From positions 7,626,001 to 7,690,000 of the forward strand of contig NZ_CP089312.1 of the NCBI RefSeq assembly GCF_021545335.1: 64,000 nucleotides of DNA. Reading direction: 5' to 3'. A program made the translations under genes and the position numbers. Numbering within the stretch: the stretch's first letter is position 1; each line of letters opens with the position of its first letter. A model generated the notes under the pieces. That model saw nothing but the letters and a program-made list of their open reading frames with translations, had not been told where the DNA came from and ran no database searches. This DNA comes from Streptomyces sp. GQFP. GTDB taxonomy: Bacteria; Actinomycetota; Actinomycetes; Streptomycetales; Streptomycetaceae. Below are positions 50,312 to 58,498 of the stretch, piece by piece.

Positions 50312-51241
50312 GTGACCACCATCGCCCAGGAAACCATCGCCCAGGAAACCATCGCTCAGCAACAGCAGGAACAGAGCCGGGAGGCGCAGCGGCCGGGCGG
50401 GCGCGGTTCGGAGATCCGGCGCCACGAACTCGCCGTCTTCCTGCGCAGCCGCCGCGAGCGCATCACCCCCGAGCAGGTCGGGCTGCCGCGCGGCAGGCGC
50501 CGCCGTACGCCGGGTCTGCGCCGCGAGGAGGTCGCCCAGCTCTCCGCCGTGGGCGTGACCTGGTACACCTGGCTCGAACAGGCCCGCGCCATCCAGGTCT
50601 CCGAACAGGTGCTCGACGCCCTGGCCCGCACCCTCCTCCTCGACCCGAGCGAACGCGCCCACCTCTTCCAACTGGCCGGAGCCGTCGACCCCACGCCCGC
50701 CGCGAGCTGCCCGACGATCACCCCCGCCCTCCGTGAACTCCTGCGCGCCCTCGACCCCATCCCGGCCTGCATCCAGAACAGCCGGTACGACATCCAGGCG
50801 TACAACCGCACGTACAGCCGTCTCATGGGCGACCTGGACGCCGTACCGCCCGAGGACCGCAACCTGTTGCTGCTCGTCTGCACGAACGAGGAGTGGCGGA
50901 AGTCGGTCGTCCTGCTCGAAGAGACCCTTCGCGTGATGGCGGCCAAGCTCCGGGTCCAGCAGGCGGCCCATCTCGGCGACCCTGCCTGGAAGTTGATGCT
51001 GAGGCGGCTGCGTGCGGAGTCCCCGGAGTTCTGCGAGATCTGGGAGCGGTACGAGGTGATCAACGTCCGCGGCAAGACCAAGCAGTTCCGCAATCCGTAC
51101 GTCGGCCTGCTCACCGTCGACCACACGGACCTGTGGCTCGCCCCGGAGCTGGGCACCCGCCTGGTGACGATGGTCCCGTCGGACGAGGAGACGCGCGAGC
51201 GCATGGAGAAGCTGTACGAGATGTTCGCGGACGGGGAGTAG
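50312..51241 (+). CDS. XRE-type regulator of the MmyB-like family
   Basis: This 309-residue protein has an N-terminal helix-turn-helix (LAVFLRSRRERITPEQVGL, RRTPGLRREEVAQLSAVGVT, YTWLEQ) and the C-terminal MmyB-like ligand domain (PACIQNSRYDIQAYNRTYSR, HTDLWLAPELGTRLVTMVPS). The first 15 residues come from three copies of a 15-bp unit (TIAQE), an unusual glutamine-rich tail. It is divergent from the DHA2 exporter gene and probably represses it. MmyB proteins can bind fatty-acyl compounds, but the ligand here is unknown. Confidence 0.88.
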   Translation: MTTIAQETIAQETIAQQQQEQSREAQRPGGRGSEIRRHELAVFLRSRRERITPEQVGLPRGRRRRTPGLRREEVAQLSAVGVTWYTWLEQARAIQVSEQVLDALARTLLLDPSERAHLFQLAGAVDPTPAASCPTITPALRELLRALDPIPACIQNSRYDIQAYNRTYSRLMGDLDAVPPEDRNLLLLVCTNEEWRKSVVLLEETLRVMAAKLRVQQAAHLGDPAWKLMLRRLRAESPEFCEIWERYEVINVRGKTKQFRNPYVGLLTVDHTDLWLAPELGTRLVTMVPSDEETRERMEKLYEMFADGE

Positions 51242-51400
51242 TCGCGAAGGGGTGGAAGGTGATCCATCCAGGTTGGACATCCGATCGTGATTGGTCAATT
51301 CCGCTCGCAATGAGGGGTGTTGGTGGTGGCGGCAGTGGTGCGCGCAGGCGCTTCCCTACCGTCGTGCTGAGTGGATCATCAGCACCTGGGGAGGCCCTCG

Positions 51401-52345
51401 ATGACGGAACACGGACCTGAGCACGCACACGCGACTGCCCGAAGCGTCCCCGTGGAGGCGTTGCGACCGGGCGACCACGCCTGCCTGGACGTGCCCGACG
51501 CGCAGGCCCACTGGCAGGTCCTGACCGCCTACACCCGCACCGGACTGACCCGGGGCGAGCGGGTGATGGTCGTCCTCGACCCGGCCGACGTGAGCGACGA
51601 CGACGCCCTCGCCCGGCTCGACGGCGGCACCGGCCAGGCCGAAGACGCCTGGCAGAGCGGCCAGTTGGAGATCGTACGCAACACCGCCGTGTACGTCCCC
51701 GACGGCAGCTTCTCCAAGGAGCGCCAATTCCGGCTCTACTCCGCCGAGTTGGAGCGGGCGCGGACCGAGGGGCTGACCGGGCTGCGGGTCGGGGCAGACA
51801 TGGCCTGGGGACAGCGGACCGGCGTCAGCGACGACCAACTCCTCGACTACGAGGTATTCATGGAACCGCTGTTCGTGGATCCCCGGCTCACCGCGATGTG
51901 CTGGTACAGCCGCCACCAGTACACCGACCACTTGGTGGCCGCGATGCGGACGGTCCACCCACTCCAGGTGATGACCCACCTCGACGCGCTCGAAGTGACC
52001 CGAACCGACGGCGGCGCCCGGATCGCCGGCTCCGCCGAGCCCGGCACCCGCGAGGAGTTCACGGCGACCCTGCGCGCACTGCTGACCCGCCGCTCCGCCA
52101 TCGCCTCAACCCCCCTCCGGTACGAACTCGACCTGACCGACCTCTTCTACATGGAGGCCCACGCCGCCTGGCAACTCATCGGCTTCGCCCGCGGCCTGCC
52201 CGACGGCGACACCCTCGACGTCCGCTGCGGCCCGATCCTCGAAGCGGTCCTGCGGGGCCTGGGCTCCGACGACGTACGACAACTGAGACTCCGTACGGAG
52301 ACGGGAAGAGAGACGGGAACGGTCACCGGGCGGGCGGCCCACTGA
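51401..52345 (+). CDS. MEDS-domain sensory protein
   Basis: This 314-residue protein starts with a MEDS (DcmR-type sensory) domain: LRPGDHACLDVPDAQAHWQV, ERVMVVLDPADV, and GLRVGADMAWGQRTGVSD, with the LLDYEVFMEPLFVDPRLTAM and CWYSRHQYTDHLVA segments that follow in such proteins. The C-terminal about 100 residues resemble a STAS-like domain (YELDLTDLFYMEAHAAWQLI, DTLDVRCGPILEAVLRGLG). Such proteins are signalling partners of anti-sigma systems in actinomycetes. GGAGG precedes ATG 51401. It overlaps the convergent LuxR-family gene by 23 bp. Confidence 0.85.
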   Translation: MTEHGPEHAHATARSVPVEALRPGDHACLDVPDAQAHWQVLTAYTRTGLTRGERVMVVLDPADVSDDDALARLDGGTGQAEDAWQSGQLEIVRNTAVYVPDGSFSKERQFRLYSAELERARTEGLTGLRVGADMAWGQRTGVSDDQLLDYEVFMEPLFVDPRLTAMCWYSRHQYTDHLVAAMRTVHPLQVMTHLDALEVTRTDGGARIAGSAEPGTREEFTATLRALLTRRSAIASTPLRYELDLTDLFYMEAHAAWQLIGFARGLPDGDTLDVRCGPILEAVLRGLGSDDVRQLRLRTETGRETGTVTGRAAH

Positions 52346-55300
52346 ACCAGGCCGCCACCTGACTCCGTGCCGCGAACCCCAACTTGGCGAGGACACGCCC
52401 GACATGCCCCTCAGCCGTACGCCGGGAGATCACCAGCCGCTCGGCAATCTGCCGGTTCGTCATACCCAAGGCGATCAGCGCGGCGACTTCCCACTCACGA
52501 CGGGTGAGGCCGGTGTCGGGGGGTGCGGGGGGTGCGGTGCGCGCCGGGGGAGCGGCCCGCACGGCGCGCCGGGCTCCCGGCGCGGGGCGCCCATTTCCCG
52601 CTGGGGTGAGTCCGGGGCCTGCTGCGGCGGCCCCGGCCCCGGCTCCTGGTGCGGTGCGCCCGGGTTCGGCTGCGGTGCGTCCGGCTCCTGGTGTGCCGCG
52701 CTCGTTCCCCGCCGAGGTGCGCTCGTTCCCTGCCGAGGTGCGCTCGTTCCCTGCCGAGGTGCGCTCGTTCCCTGCCGAGGCGCGCCCGGGTCCCGCTGTG
52801 GTGCGTCTGTCTCCCACAGAGGTGCGTCCGGCTCCCGATGCGCTGCGCTCGTTCGCTGCTGAGGTGCGCCTGGATTCCGCTGCGGTGCGTCCGGTTCCTG
52901 GCGTTTCGCCCCCGGCTCCCGATGTGCCGCGTCCGGTCCCTGCTGAGGTGCGCTCATTCCCCGCCGAGGCGCGTCTGGGTCCCGCTGCGGTGCGTCCGGT
53001 TCCTGGCGTTTCGCCCCCGGCTCCCGATGCGCCGCGTCCGGCCCCTGCTGAGGTGCGCTCGTTCCCCGCCGAGGCGCGTCTGCTTCCCGCCGAAGCGCGC
53101 CCGGGTTCCGCTGCGGTGCGCCTGTTCTTCGCCGAGGTGCGCCCGGTTGCCGCCGAGGCGCGCTCGTTCTCCGCTGCGGTGGGCTCGGTTTCCGCGGCGG
53201 TGTCCGCCTCGCCCAGCGCGTACGCAAGAGCCTCCCCGGCCGACAGCTCGTAGCCCCGCCGGTGGGCATCGCCGCCGTACTCGTACCAGTCGTCGCCGGG
53301 CGTCTCGCGGGCCTGGGGTTCGGTCGCCGGGAGGTGGCCCGACTGGCGTTGGCCGGCCAGTGGGTCGTGGCCGAGGTCGTACCAGATGCGGTGTGCCGCG
53401 CCCCGCAGCACGGCGGCCCGTTCGGCGTCGCCGTGGGCGGCGGTGGCGACGGCCAGTATCTCCAGGGCGCCGCCGACGGCGTGCGGCTCGCCGGTGACGT
53501 ACGGCAGCCGCAGACAGCGGCGGACACTCTCGGCGGCGGCCTCGTGCTCGCCGAGGGCCCAGCGGGCGGTGGCGAGTGCGCCCAGGACGTACGAGCGCAC
53601 CCACTGCTCGCCGTGCGCCTCGCACACGGCGAGGGCGTCCAGGCACAGCGGGACGGCGAGTTCGGGTCGGCCGTGGAAGTTGAACGTCGTCGCCATCTCG
53701 ACGCGGCTGAGGACGTGGAAGGCGAGGAGTGGTCCCGCGTCGTCCCCGGTGTGTTCGCCGAGGACTTCGGCGAGGGGGCGGACGTCCGGTATCTCGTGCG
53801 GGGCCAGGGTCGGGGTGTGCGGGGTGCCGGTCAGGAGGACGGCGTTCGTACGGCTGCGGACCAGCGGGATCAGGGCCGCGGCCCAGTGTGCCCGGGTCAG
53901 CTCGGGCGACGGGCGCCCGCCCTCGCGCAGGGCGAGCCGCTGCCACCAGTGCCGCAGCTCCGCCCAGGCGCCGCGCGCGATCCAGTAGAACCACAGGCTG
54001 CCGACCAGACGCTGCCCGCGCGGGGCCTCGCCGGGGGTGGTGAGACAGAAGTCGAGCGCCGCCCGCAGATTGTCGTGCTCGGCACGCAGCCCGGCCAGGG
54101 TGCCCGGCTGGTCCGGCCCGAACCAACGCCGCTCGTGCTCCTCCGCGACCCGCACGAAGTGCGCGCACAACCGCCGCCGCGTGTCCTCGGCCTCTCCGCG
54201 CGCCTCCAGCCGCTCCAGCCCGTACTCACGAAGCAGGGCAAGCATCCGATACCGGCTGCCGCTCCCGTCTCCCCCCTCCTCCCTGACCAGCACGGACTTC
54301 TCCACCAGCCCGGTCACGGCGGCCAGCACAGCGACTCGGGCGTCCCCTGCTCCCGCCCCGGCAGCGCCCACTCCGGCTCCGGCAGCGCCCACTCCGGCTC
54401 CGGCGCGGGCCGGTGCCCTGCCGCCCGTGCGGGCTGTCCCCGCCTGGGTCGGCCCGCCGTGCGGGCCGACCGTGTCCGGGCGGGCTGCCCGGCCTGTGGC
54501 GTGGGCCGCTCCCGCCGGGCCGGATGTGCCGCTGGCGTGGGCCGTGTCCGCCGGGCCGGATGTGCCGCTGGCGTGGGCCGTGTCCGCCGGGCCGGATGTG
54601 TCGTCGGCGTGGGCCGTGTCCGCCGGATCGGCTCCGGCCCCGGAACGGCACCCCTTCCTCCCGCCCGACCGCCCCGCGAAAGACTCGCACACCGCCTCCG
54701 CCCCCGCCAGGTCGAAGCTGCCGGTGAACACCGACAGGTGGGACCAGGCGAGTTGCTCCTCCGGCGTACAGAGGTCGTGGCTCCAGTCCACCGCCGAGCG
54801 GAGGGTCTGGTGGCGGGGCGGTGCGGTCGGGCTGCCGGAGGTGAGGAGGCGGTAGCGGTCGCCCAGGCGTTCGCCGAGACGCTCGTCCAGTTGCTCCACG
54901 CCCAGCGCGTGCATCCGTACGGCCGCCAGTTCGATCGCCAGCGGGAGGCCGTCCAGGCGGTGGCAGAGACGGGCCACCGCCGCCCGATTGTGGTCGGTGA
55001 TCTCGAAGCCGGGTGCCACCGCCGCCGCCCGGTCGGCGAACAGGCGCAGTGCGGGGAAGTCCGTCCCGGGGAGGTCGTCCCCGGGCGCCGGGGTGGCCAG
55101 CGGGGCCACCGGGAGCAGCCGCTCCTCGGGGAGACCGAGCCGGTGACGGCTGGTGGCCAGGACACCGACCCCCTCCGTCGCCCCGAGCACGGCGGCCACC
55201 ACCGAGGCACACGCCTCCGCCACGTGCTCGCAGTTGTCCAGGACCAGCAGCAGCCGCCGGGTACGCAGATGCTCGACGACCGTCTCCAGCGGCGCCCGGC

Positions 55301-55589
55301 CCGTCTCGTCCCGGATGCCGAGCGCGTCCGCCACCGCGTGCGGCACCAGCGTGCCGTCCCGTACAGCGGCCAGCGGCACCAGCCACACCCCGTCCGGGAA
55401 ACCCCGTACCGCCCCCTCCGCCACCCGTCCCGCGAGCCGGGTCTTGCCCACCCCGCCAGGACCGGTGAGCGTCAGCAGCCTGGTGGCCGCCAACAGCCGC
55501 CTGGCCTGCGTCAGTTCATGGCGCCGGCCCACAAAACTCGTGCCTGTGACGGGAAATCCGACCGTCCGCCGCGACCCGGCTGCCCCCAA
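52323..55589 (-). CDS. LuxR-family regulator with NB-ARC-type ATPase and repeat-filled linkers
   Basis: This 1088-residue protein starts at TTG 55589, the only in-frame start after an upstream stop. Residues 17-250 form an NTPase with Walker A TGPGGVGKTRLAG and LLLVLDNCEHVAEA. Between CESFAGR and VAVLAAVTGLVEKSVLV an insertion of about 110 residues carries 12-residue tandem repeats (320-363) and two 7-residue ones. A helical, TPR-like region follows to about 780. Residues 801-982 are 26 seven-residue units, and the end is a LuxR helix-turn-helix (LTRREWEVAALIALGMTNRQ to GHVGRVLAKLGF). ATP-gated control of transcription is likely; the repeats are probably disordered. Confidence 0.88.
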   Translation of the reverse strand: MGAAGSRRTVGFPVTGTSFVGRRHELTQARRLLAATRLLTLTGPGGVGKTRLAGRVAEGAVRGFPDGVWLVPLAAVRDGTLVPHAVADALGIRDETGRAPLETVVEHLRTRRLLLVLDNCEHVAEACASVVAAVLGATEGVGVLATSRHRLGLPEERLLPVAPLATPAPGDDLPGTDFPALRLFADRAAAVAPGFEITDHNRAAVARLCHRLDGLPLAIELAAVRMHALGVEQLDERLGERLGDRYRLLTSGSPTAPPRHQTLRSAVDWSHDLCTPEEQLAWSHLSVFTGSFDLAGAEAVCESFAGRSGGRKGCRSGAGADPADTAHADDTSGPADTAHASGTSGPADTAHASGTSGPAGAAHATGRAARPDTVGPHGGPTQAGTARTGGRAPARAGAGVGAAGAGVGAAGAGAGDARVAVLAAVTGLVEKSVLVREEGGDGSGSRYRMLALLREYGLERLEARGEAEDTRRRLCAHFVRVAEEHERRWFGPDQPGTLAGLRAEHDNLRAALDFCLTTPGEAPRGQRLVGSLWFYWIARGAWAELRHWWQRLALREGGRPSPELTRAHWAAALIPLVRSRTNAVLLTGTPHTPTLAPHEIPDVRPLAEVLGEHTGDDAGPLLAFHVLSRVEMATTFNFHGRPELAVPLCLDALAVCEAHGEQWVRSYVLGALATARWALGEHEAAAESVRRCLRLPYVTGEPHAVGGALEILAVATAAHGDAERAAVLRGAAHRIWYDLGHDPLAGQRQSGHLPATEPQARETPGDDWYEYGGDAHRRGYELSAGEALAYALGEADTAAETEPTAAENERASAATGRTSAKNRRTAAEPGRASAGSRRASAGNERTSAGAGRGASGAGGETPGTGRTAAGPRRASAGNERTSAGTGRGTSGAGGETPGTGRTAAESRRTSAANERSASGAGRTSVGDRRTTAGPGRASAGNERTSAGNERTSAGNERTSAGNERGTPGAGRTAAEPGRTAPGAGAGAAAAGPGLTPAGNGRPAPGARRAVRAAPPARTAPPAPPDTGLTRREWEVAALIALGMTNRQIAERLVISRRTAEGHVGRVLAKLGFAARSQVAAWFSGPPAR
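52644..53189 (-). repeat. In-frame 21-bp minisatellite (26 units of 7 residues) in the LuxR-family gene
   Basis: Twenty-six consecutive 21-bp units encode variants of the consensus xxRTSAG, for example NERTSAG, PGRASAG, TGRTAAE and AGGETPG. Four near-identical units lie side by side at 52701-52784. Two blocks of five units are alike, giving a higher-order period of 105 bp. The array ends about 25 residues before a Pro/Ala-rich stretch and the LuxR helix-turn-helix. Confidence 0.92.
54360..54401 (-). repeat. Two perfect 21-bp tandem repeats in the LuxR-family gene
   Basis: GGCAGCGCCCACTCCGGCTC plus one C is repeated twice without mismatch and encodes GAGVGAA twice, followed by a third, diverged unit GAGAGDA. 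The unit length is the same as in the large array although the sequence is unrelated. Confidence 0.88.
54501..54632 (-). repeat. 36-bp tandem repeats in the LuxR-family gene
   Basis: Three full 36-bp units (54501, 54537, 54573) and one partial unit (54609-54632) encode ADTAHASGTSGP-like dodecapeptides. Units 1 and 2 differ at few positions. They lie in an insertion between the ATPase core and the winged-helix-like region of the NB-ARC module. Confidence 0.9.
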
Positions 55590-55680
55590 GATCGGCCACG
55601 CCCTCTTCGAGTTCGTCGAGTTGATGGTGCCCTTGCGTCTTCCCCAACGGTGATCATCAGCAATGGGTTACAACAACGGC

Positions 55681-57195
55681 TCACATCGAGGTGCGCGCCC
55701 CCGCGGAGCCCCGCACGCCCTTCTCCCCGCCCCCACCCTCGCGGGCCCCACCCTCCCCGGCCCCACTCCCGCTGCCGCCGTCCTCGATCTCCAGGCGCTC
55801 CGCCGTCCGCTCGGCGGTCCGCCGGGCCCAGCCGCCGGTCGTGACGGCACCCAGGACCAGTACGGCCAGACCGCAGCCCGCGATGATCCACCAGCCGGGC
55901 CGCGCCGCAGCGGCGAACACCTCCTTGTACGGGCCCGATCCGATGCCCGACGCCAGTGCCGCGCCGATCACCGCAACCCCGAGCGTGCCGCCGGTCTGCC
56001 GGCTGGTCGAGGCGATCGCGGCGGCCACCCCGGCCTGGGCGCGGGGCATGCCCGAGACGGCCGTGTTGGTGATGGGCGCGTTGACGAAGCCGAAGCCGAG
56101 GCCGAACAGGAAGTAGCCGATCACCAGCGTCCCGTTCGACGTCTCGCCGTCGAACGCCGCGAACAGGACCCCGCTCGCCGTCATCGTGACCCCCGCCGTG
56201 ATCAGCGAGAACCGTGGTCCCCGGCTGCCGACCAGCCGCCCCGATATCGGCGCGCACACCAAGCACATCACCGCCATCGGCAGCATCCACAGACCGGCGT
56301 GCAGCGCGGACAGCCCCCGCACGTTCTGCAGATACAGCGTCGACAGGAACAGGAACCCGCTCAGCGCGGCGAACGCGCTCACCGCGACCACGGTCGCCCC
56401 ACTGAACGGCACCGACCGGAAGAACCGCAGGTCGATGAGGGGTTCGGTGCGCCGGGGCTCGTAGTACAGCAGCCCGAGCAGCGCGGCCAGGGTGACCGCC
56501 CCGAAGACGAGCGTGTGCGTGACGGACGAACTGGGCGCCTCGATGATCGCGTACGTCAGCGAGCCGAGCAGAGCGATGACCAGGATCTGGCCGACCGGGT
56601 CAGGGCGGCGGGCCTTCGGCGCCCGGGACTCGGGGACGTACCGCCAGGTCAGCAGGAACGCGACGAGGCCCACCGGCAGGTTGAGCCAGAAGATCGAACG
56701 CCAGCCGACGGAGTCCACGAGCAGGCCGCCGACGATCGGGCCGGCGGCCATGGATATGCCGACCACCCCGCCCCACACCCCGATCGCCCGGGCCCGCTCG
56801 CGGGGGTCGGTGAAGGTGTTGGTGATGATCGACATGGCGACCGGGTTGAGCATCGAGCCGCCGATCGCCTGGATCATGCGGAACACGATGAGCGAGTCGA
56901 GGTTCGGGGCGAGCGAGCAGAGCACCGAGCCGAGGGTGAACAGCACCAGCCCGGTCTTGAAGACCCGGCGGCGGCCGATCCGGTCGGCGGTCGAGCCCGC
57001 CAGCATCAGCAGCGAGGCCAGCACCAGCGTGTACGCGTCGAGCGCCCACTGCATACCGGCCACGCTCGCGCCCAGGTCCTTCTCCATGGAAGGCAGCGCG
57101 ACATTGAGCACGGTGACGTCGAGGCTGACGATCAGCAGGCTCATACAGCAGATCGCCAGCACCAGCATGCGGCGGCGGGGACTCAGCTCGGACAT
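55681..57195 (-). CDS. MFS drug exporter, DHA2 (14-helix) type
   Basis: This 504-residue transporter has DHA2 features: LIVSLDVTVLNVALPSMEKD in helix 1, GSTADRIGRRRVFKTGLVLF (motif A) and AGPIVGGLLVDSVGWR (motif C). The C-terminal tail is glycine-rich and hydrophilic. ATG 57195 and an ATG at 57204 are both possible and neither has a good ribosome site. It is divergent from dusB, with a 73-bp gap that contains TTAGTTAG. The substrate is unknown. Confidence 0.9.
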   Translation of the reverse strand: MSELSPRRRMLVLAICCMSLLIVSLDVTVLNVALPSMEKDLGASVAGMQWALDAYTLVLASLLMLAGSTADRIGRRRVFKTGLVLFTLGSVLCSLAPNLDSLIVFRMIQAIGGSMLNPVAMSIITNTFTDPRERARAIGVWGGVVGISMAAGPIVGGLLVDSVGWRSIFWLNLPVGLVAFLLTWRYVPESRAPKARRPDPVGQILVIALLGSLTYAIIEAPSSSVTHTLVFGAVTLAALLGLLYYEPRRTEPLIDLRFFRSVPFSGATVVAVSAFAALSGFLFLSTLYLQNVRGLSALHAGLWMLPMAVMCLVCAPISGRLVGSRGPRFSLITAGVTMTASGVLFAAFDGETSNGTLVIGYFLFGLGFGFVNAPITNTAVSGMPRAQAGVAAAIASTSRQTGGTLGVAVIGAALASGIGSGPYKEVFAAAARPGWWIIAGCGLAVLVLGAVTTGGWARRTAERTAERLEIEDGGSGSGAGEGGAREGGGGEKGVRGSAGARTSM

Positions 57196-57268
57196 GCGAA
57201 CCATAGTACGGCTAACTAACGACTTTGGCTGTACTCCATTCGGTGCGAGAGTGCGAGAGAATGGCGCA

Positions 57269-58435
57269 ATGTCCACGCCCGTGATCTCGTCCGTGACCTC
57301 GCTTGTGAACGTGCTGCGGATCGGTCCGCACGCCGTGCAGCCGCCCGTCGTCCTCGCTCCCATGGCGGGGATCACGAACGCGCCCTTCCGCACCCTGTGC
57401 CGGGAGTTCAGCGGCGGCAAGGGGCTGTTCGTCAGCGAGATGATCACGACCCGGGCGCTGGTCGAGCGCAACGAGAAGACCATGCAGCTGATCCACTTCG
57501 ACGCGACGGAGAAGCCGCGCTCGATCCAGTTGTACGGCGTCGACCCGGCGACCGTCGGCAAGGCCGTCCGCATGATCGCGGAGGAGGGCCTGGCCGACCA
57601 CATCGACCTCAACTTCGGCTGCCCGGTCCCGAAGGTGACGAGGAAGGGCGGCGGCTCCGCCCTCCCGTACAAGCGGAACCTGCTCCGCGCGATCCTGCGC
57701 GAGGCGGTGTCCGGCGCCGGGGACATCCCGGTCACGATGAAGATGCGCAAGGGCATCGACGACGACCACATCACCTACCTCGACGCCGGCCGGATCGCGG
57801 TCGAGGAGGGCGTGACGGCCATCGCCCTGCACGGCCGCACCGCCGCCCAGCACTACGGCGGCACGGCGGACTGGGACGCGATCGCCCGCCTCAAGGAGCA
57901 CGTGCCGGAGATCCCCGTACTCGGCAACGGCGACATCTGGTCGGCGGAGGACGCGCTGCGGATGGTCCGGGAGACGGGCTGCGACGGGGTCGTGGTCGGC
58001 CGCGGGTGCCTCGGCCGCCCGTGGCTGTTCGCGGACCTGGTGGCCGCCTTCGAGGGCCGTACGGAGGCCATCGCCCGCCCGACGCTCCGCGAGGTCGCCG
58101 ACATCATGGTGCGGCACGCCACGCTGCTCGGTGAGTGGATCGGGGACGAGGCGCGCGGGGTCATCGACTTCCGCAAGCATGTGGCCTGGTACCTGAAGGG
58201 GTTCGCGGTCGGCAGCGAGATGCGCAAGCGCCTTGCGATCACGTCGTCGTTGGAGGAACTCCGGGTTGGCCTGGACGAGTTGGACCTCGACCAGGCTTGG
58301 CCCCTCGGTGCGGATGGCCCTCGGGGGCGTACGTCCGGCAACAACCGGGTGGTGTTGCCGGACGGGTGGTTGAAGGATCCGTATGACTGTGCGGGTGTTG
58401 GCGAGGATGCGGAGTTGGATACGTCCGGGGGGTGA
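57269..58435 (+). CDS. dusB: tRNA-dihydrouridine synthase (DusB type)
   Basis: This 388-residue FMN enzyme reduces uridines in tRNA. It has the TIM-barrel start VVLAPMAGITNAPFRTLCRE, the catalytic cysteine C118 in LNFGCPVPKVTRKGGGSAL, the FMN/tRNA residues in MRKGIDDDHITY and LHGRTAAQHYGG, and GVVVGRGCLGRPWLF near the end of the barrel. The helical C-terminal domain follows (DFRKHVAWYLKGF). The fit is best to DusB of actinomycetes. The gene ends before a family B repeat shared with a convergent gene. Confidence 0.92.
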   Translation: MSTPVISSVTSLVNVLRIGPHAVQPPVVLAPMAGITNAPFRTLCREFSGGKGLFVSEMITTRALVERNEKTMQLIHFDATEKPRSIQLYGVDPATVGKAVRMIAEEGLADHIDLNFGCPVPKVTRKGGGSALPYKRNLLRAILREAVSGAGDIPVTMKMRKGIDDDHITYLDAGRIAVEEGVTAIALHGRTAAQHYGGTADWDAIARLKEHVPEIPVLGNGDIWSAEDALRMVRETGCDGVVVGRGCLGRPWLFADLVAAFEGRTEAIARPTLREVADIMVRHATLLGEWIGDEARGVIDFRKHVAWYLKGFAVGSEMRKRLAITSSLEELRVGLDELDLDQAWPLGADGPRGRTSGNNRVVLPDGWLKDPYDCAGVGEDAELDTSGG

Positions 58436-58455
58436 AGGGTTTTCGTCTGCGGGTT

Positions 58456-58498
58456 CGTTGTGGCTGGTCGCGCAGTTCCCCGCGCCCCTACGGGGCGC
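58456..58498 (+). repeat. Dispersed repeat, family B, copy 4
   Basis: CGTTGTGGCTGGTCGCGCAG followed by TTCCCCGCGCCCCTACGGGGCGC. It fills the space between dusB and the convergent sulfatase-fold gene and ends one base before that gene's stop codon. Confidence 0.88.

Noticed and set aside
52644..53189. CRISPR-like array of short repeats
   Set aside because: The units are contiguous without unique spacers, are multiples of three and stay in frame within a recognisable protein, so this is a coding minisatellite.
54501..54632. Assembly artefact in the LuxR-family gene
   Set aside because: Repeat units differ by point changes and keep the frame in all three arrays, which is hard to explain by misassembly, though copy numbers could still be wrong.
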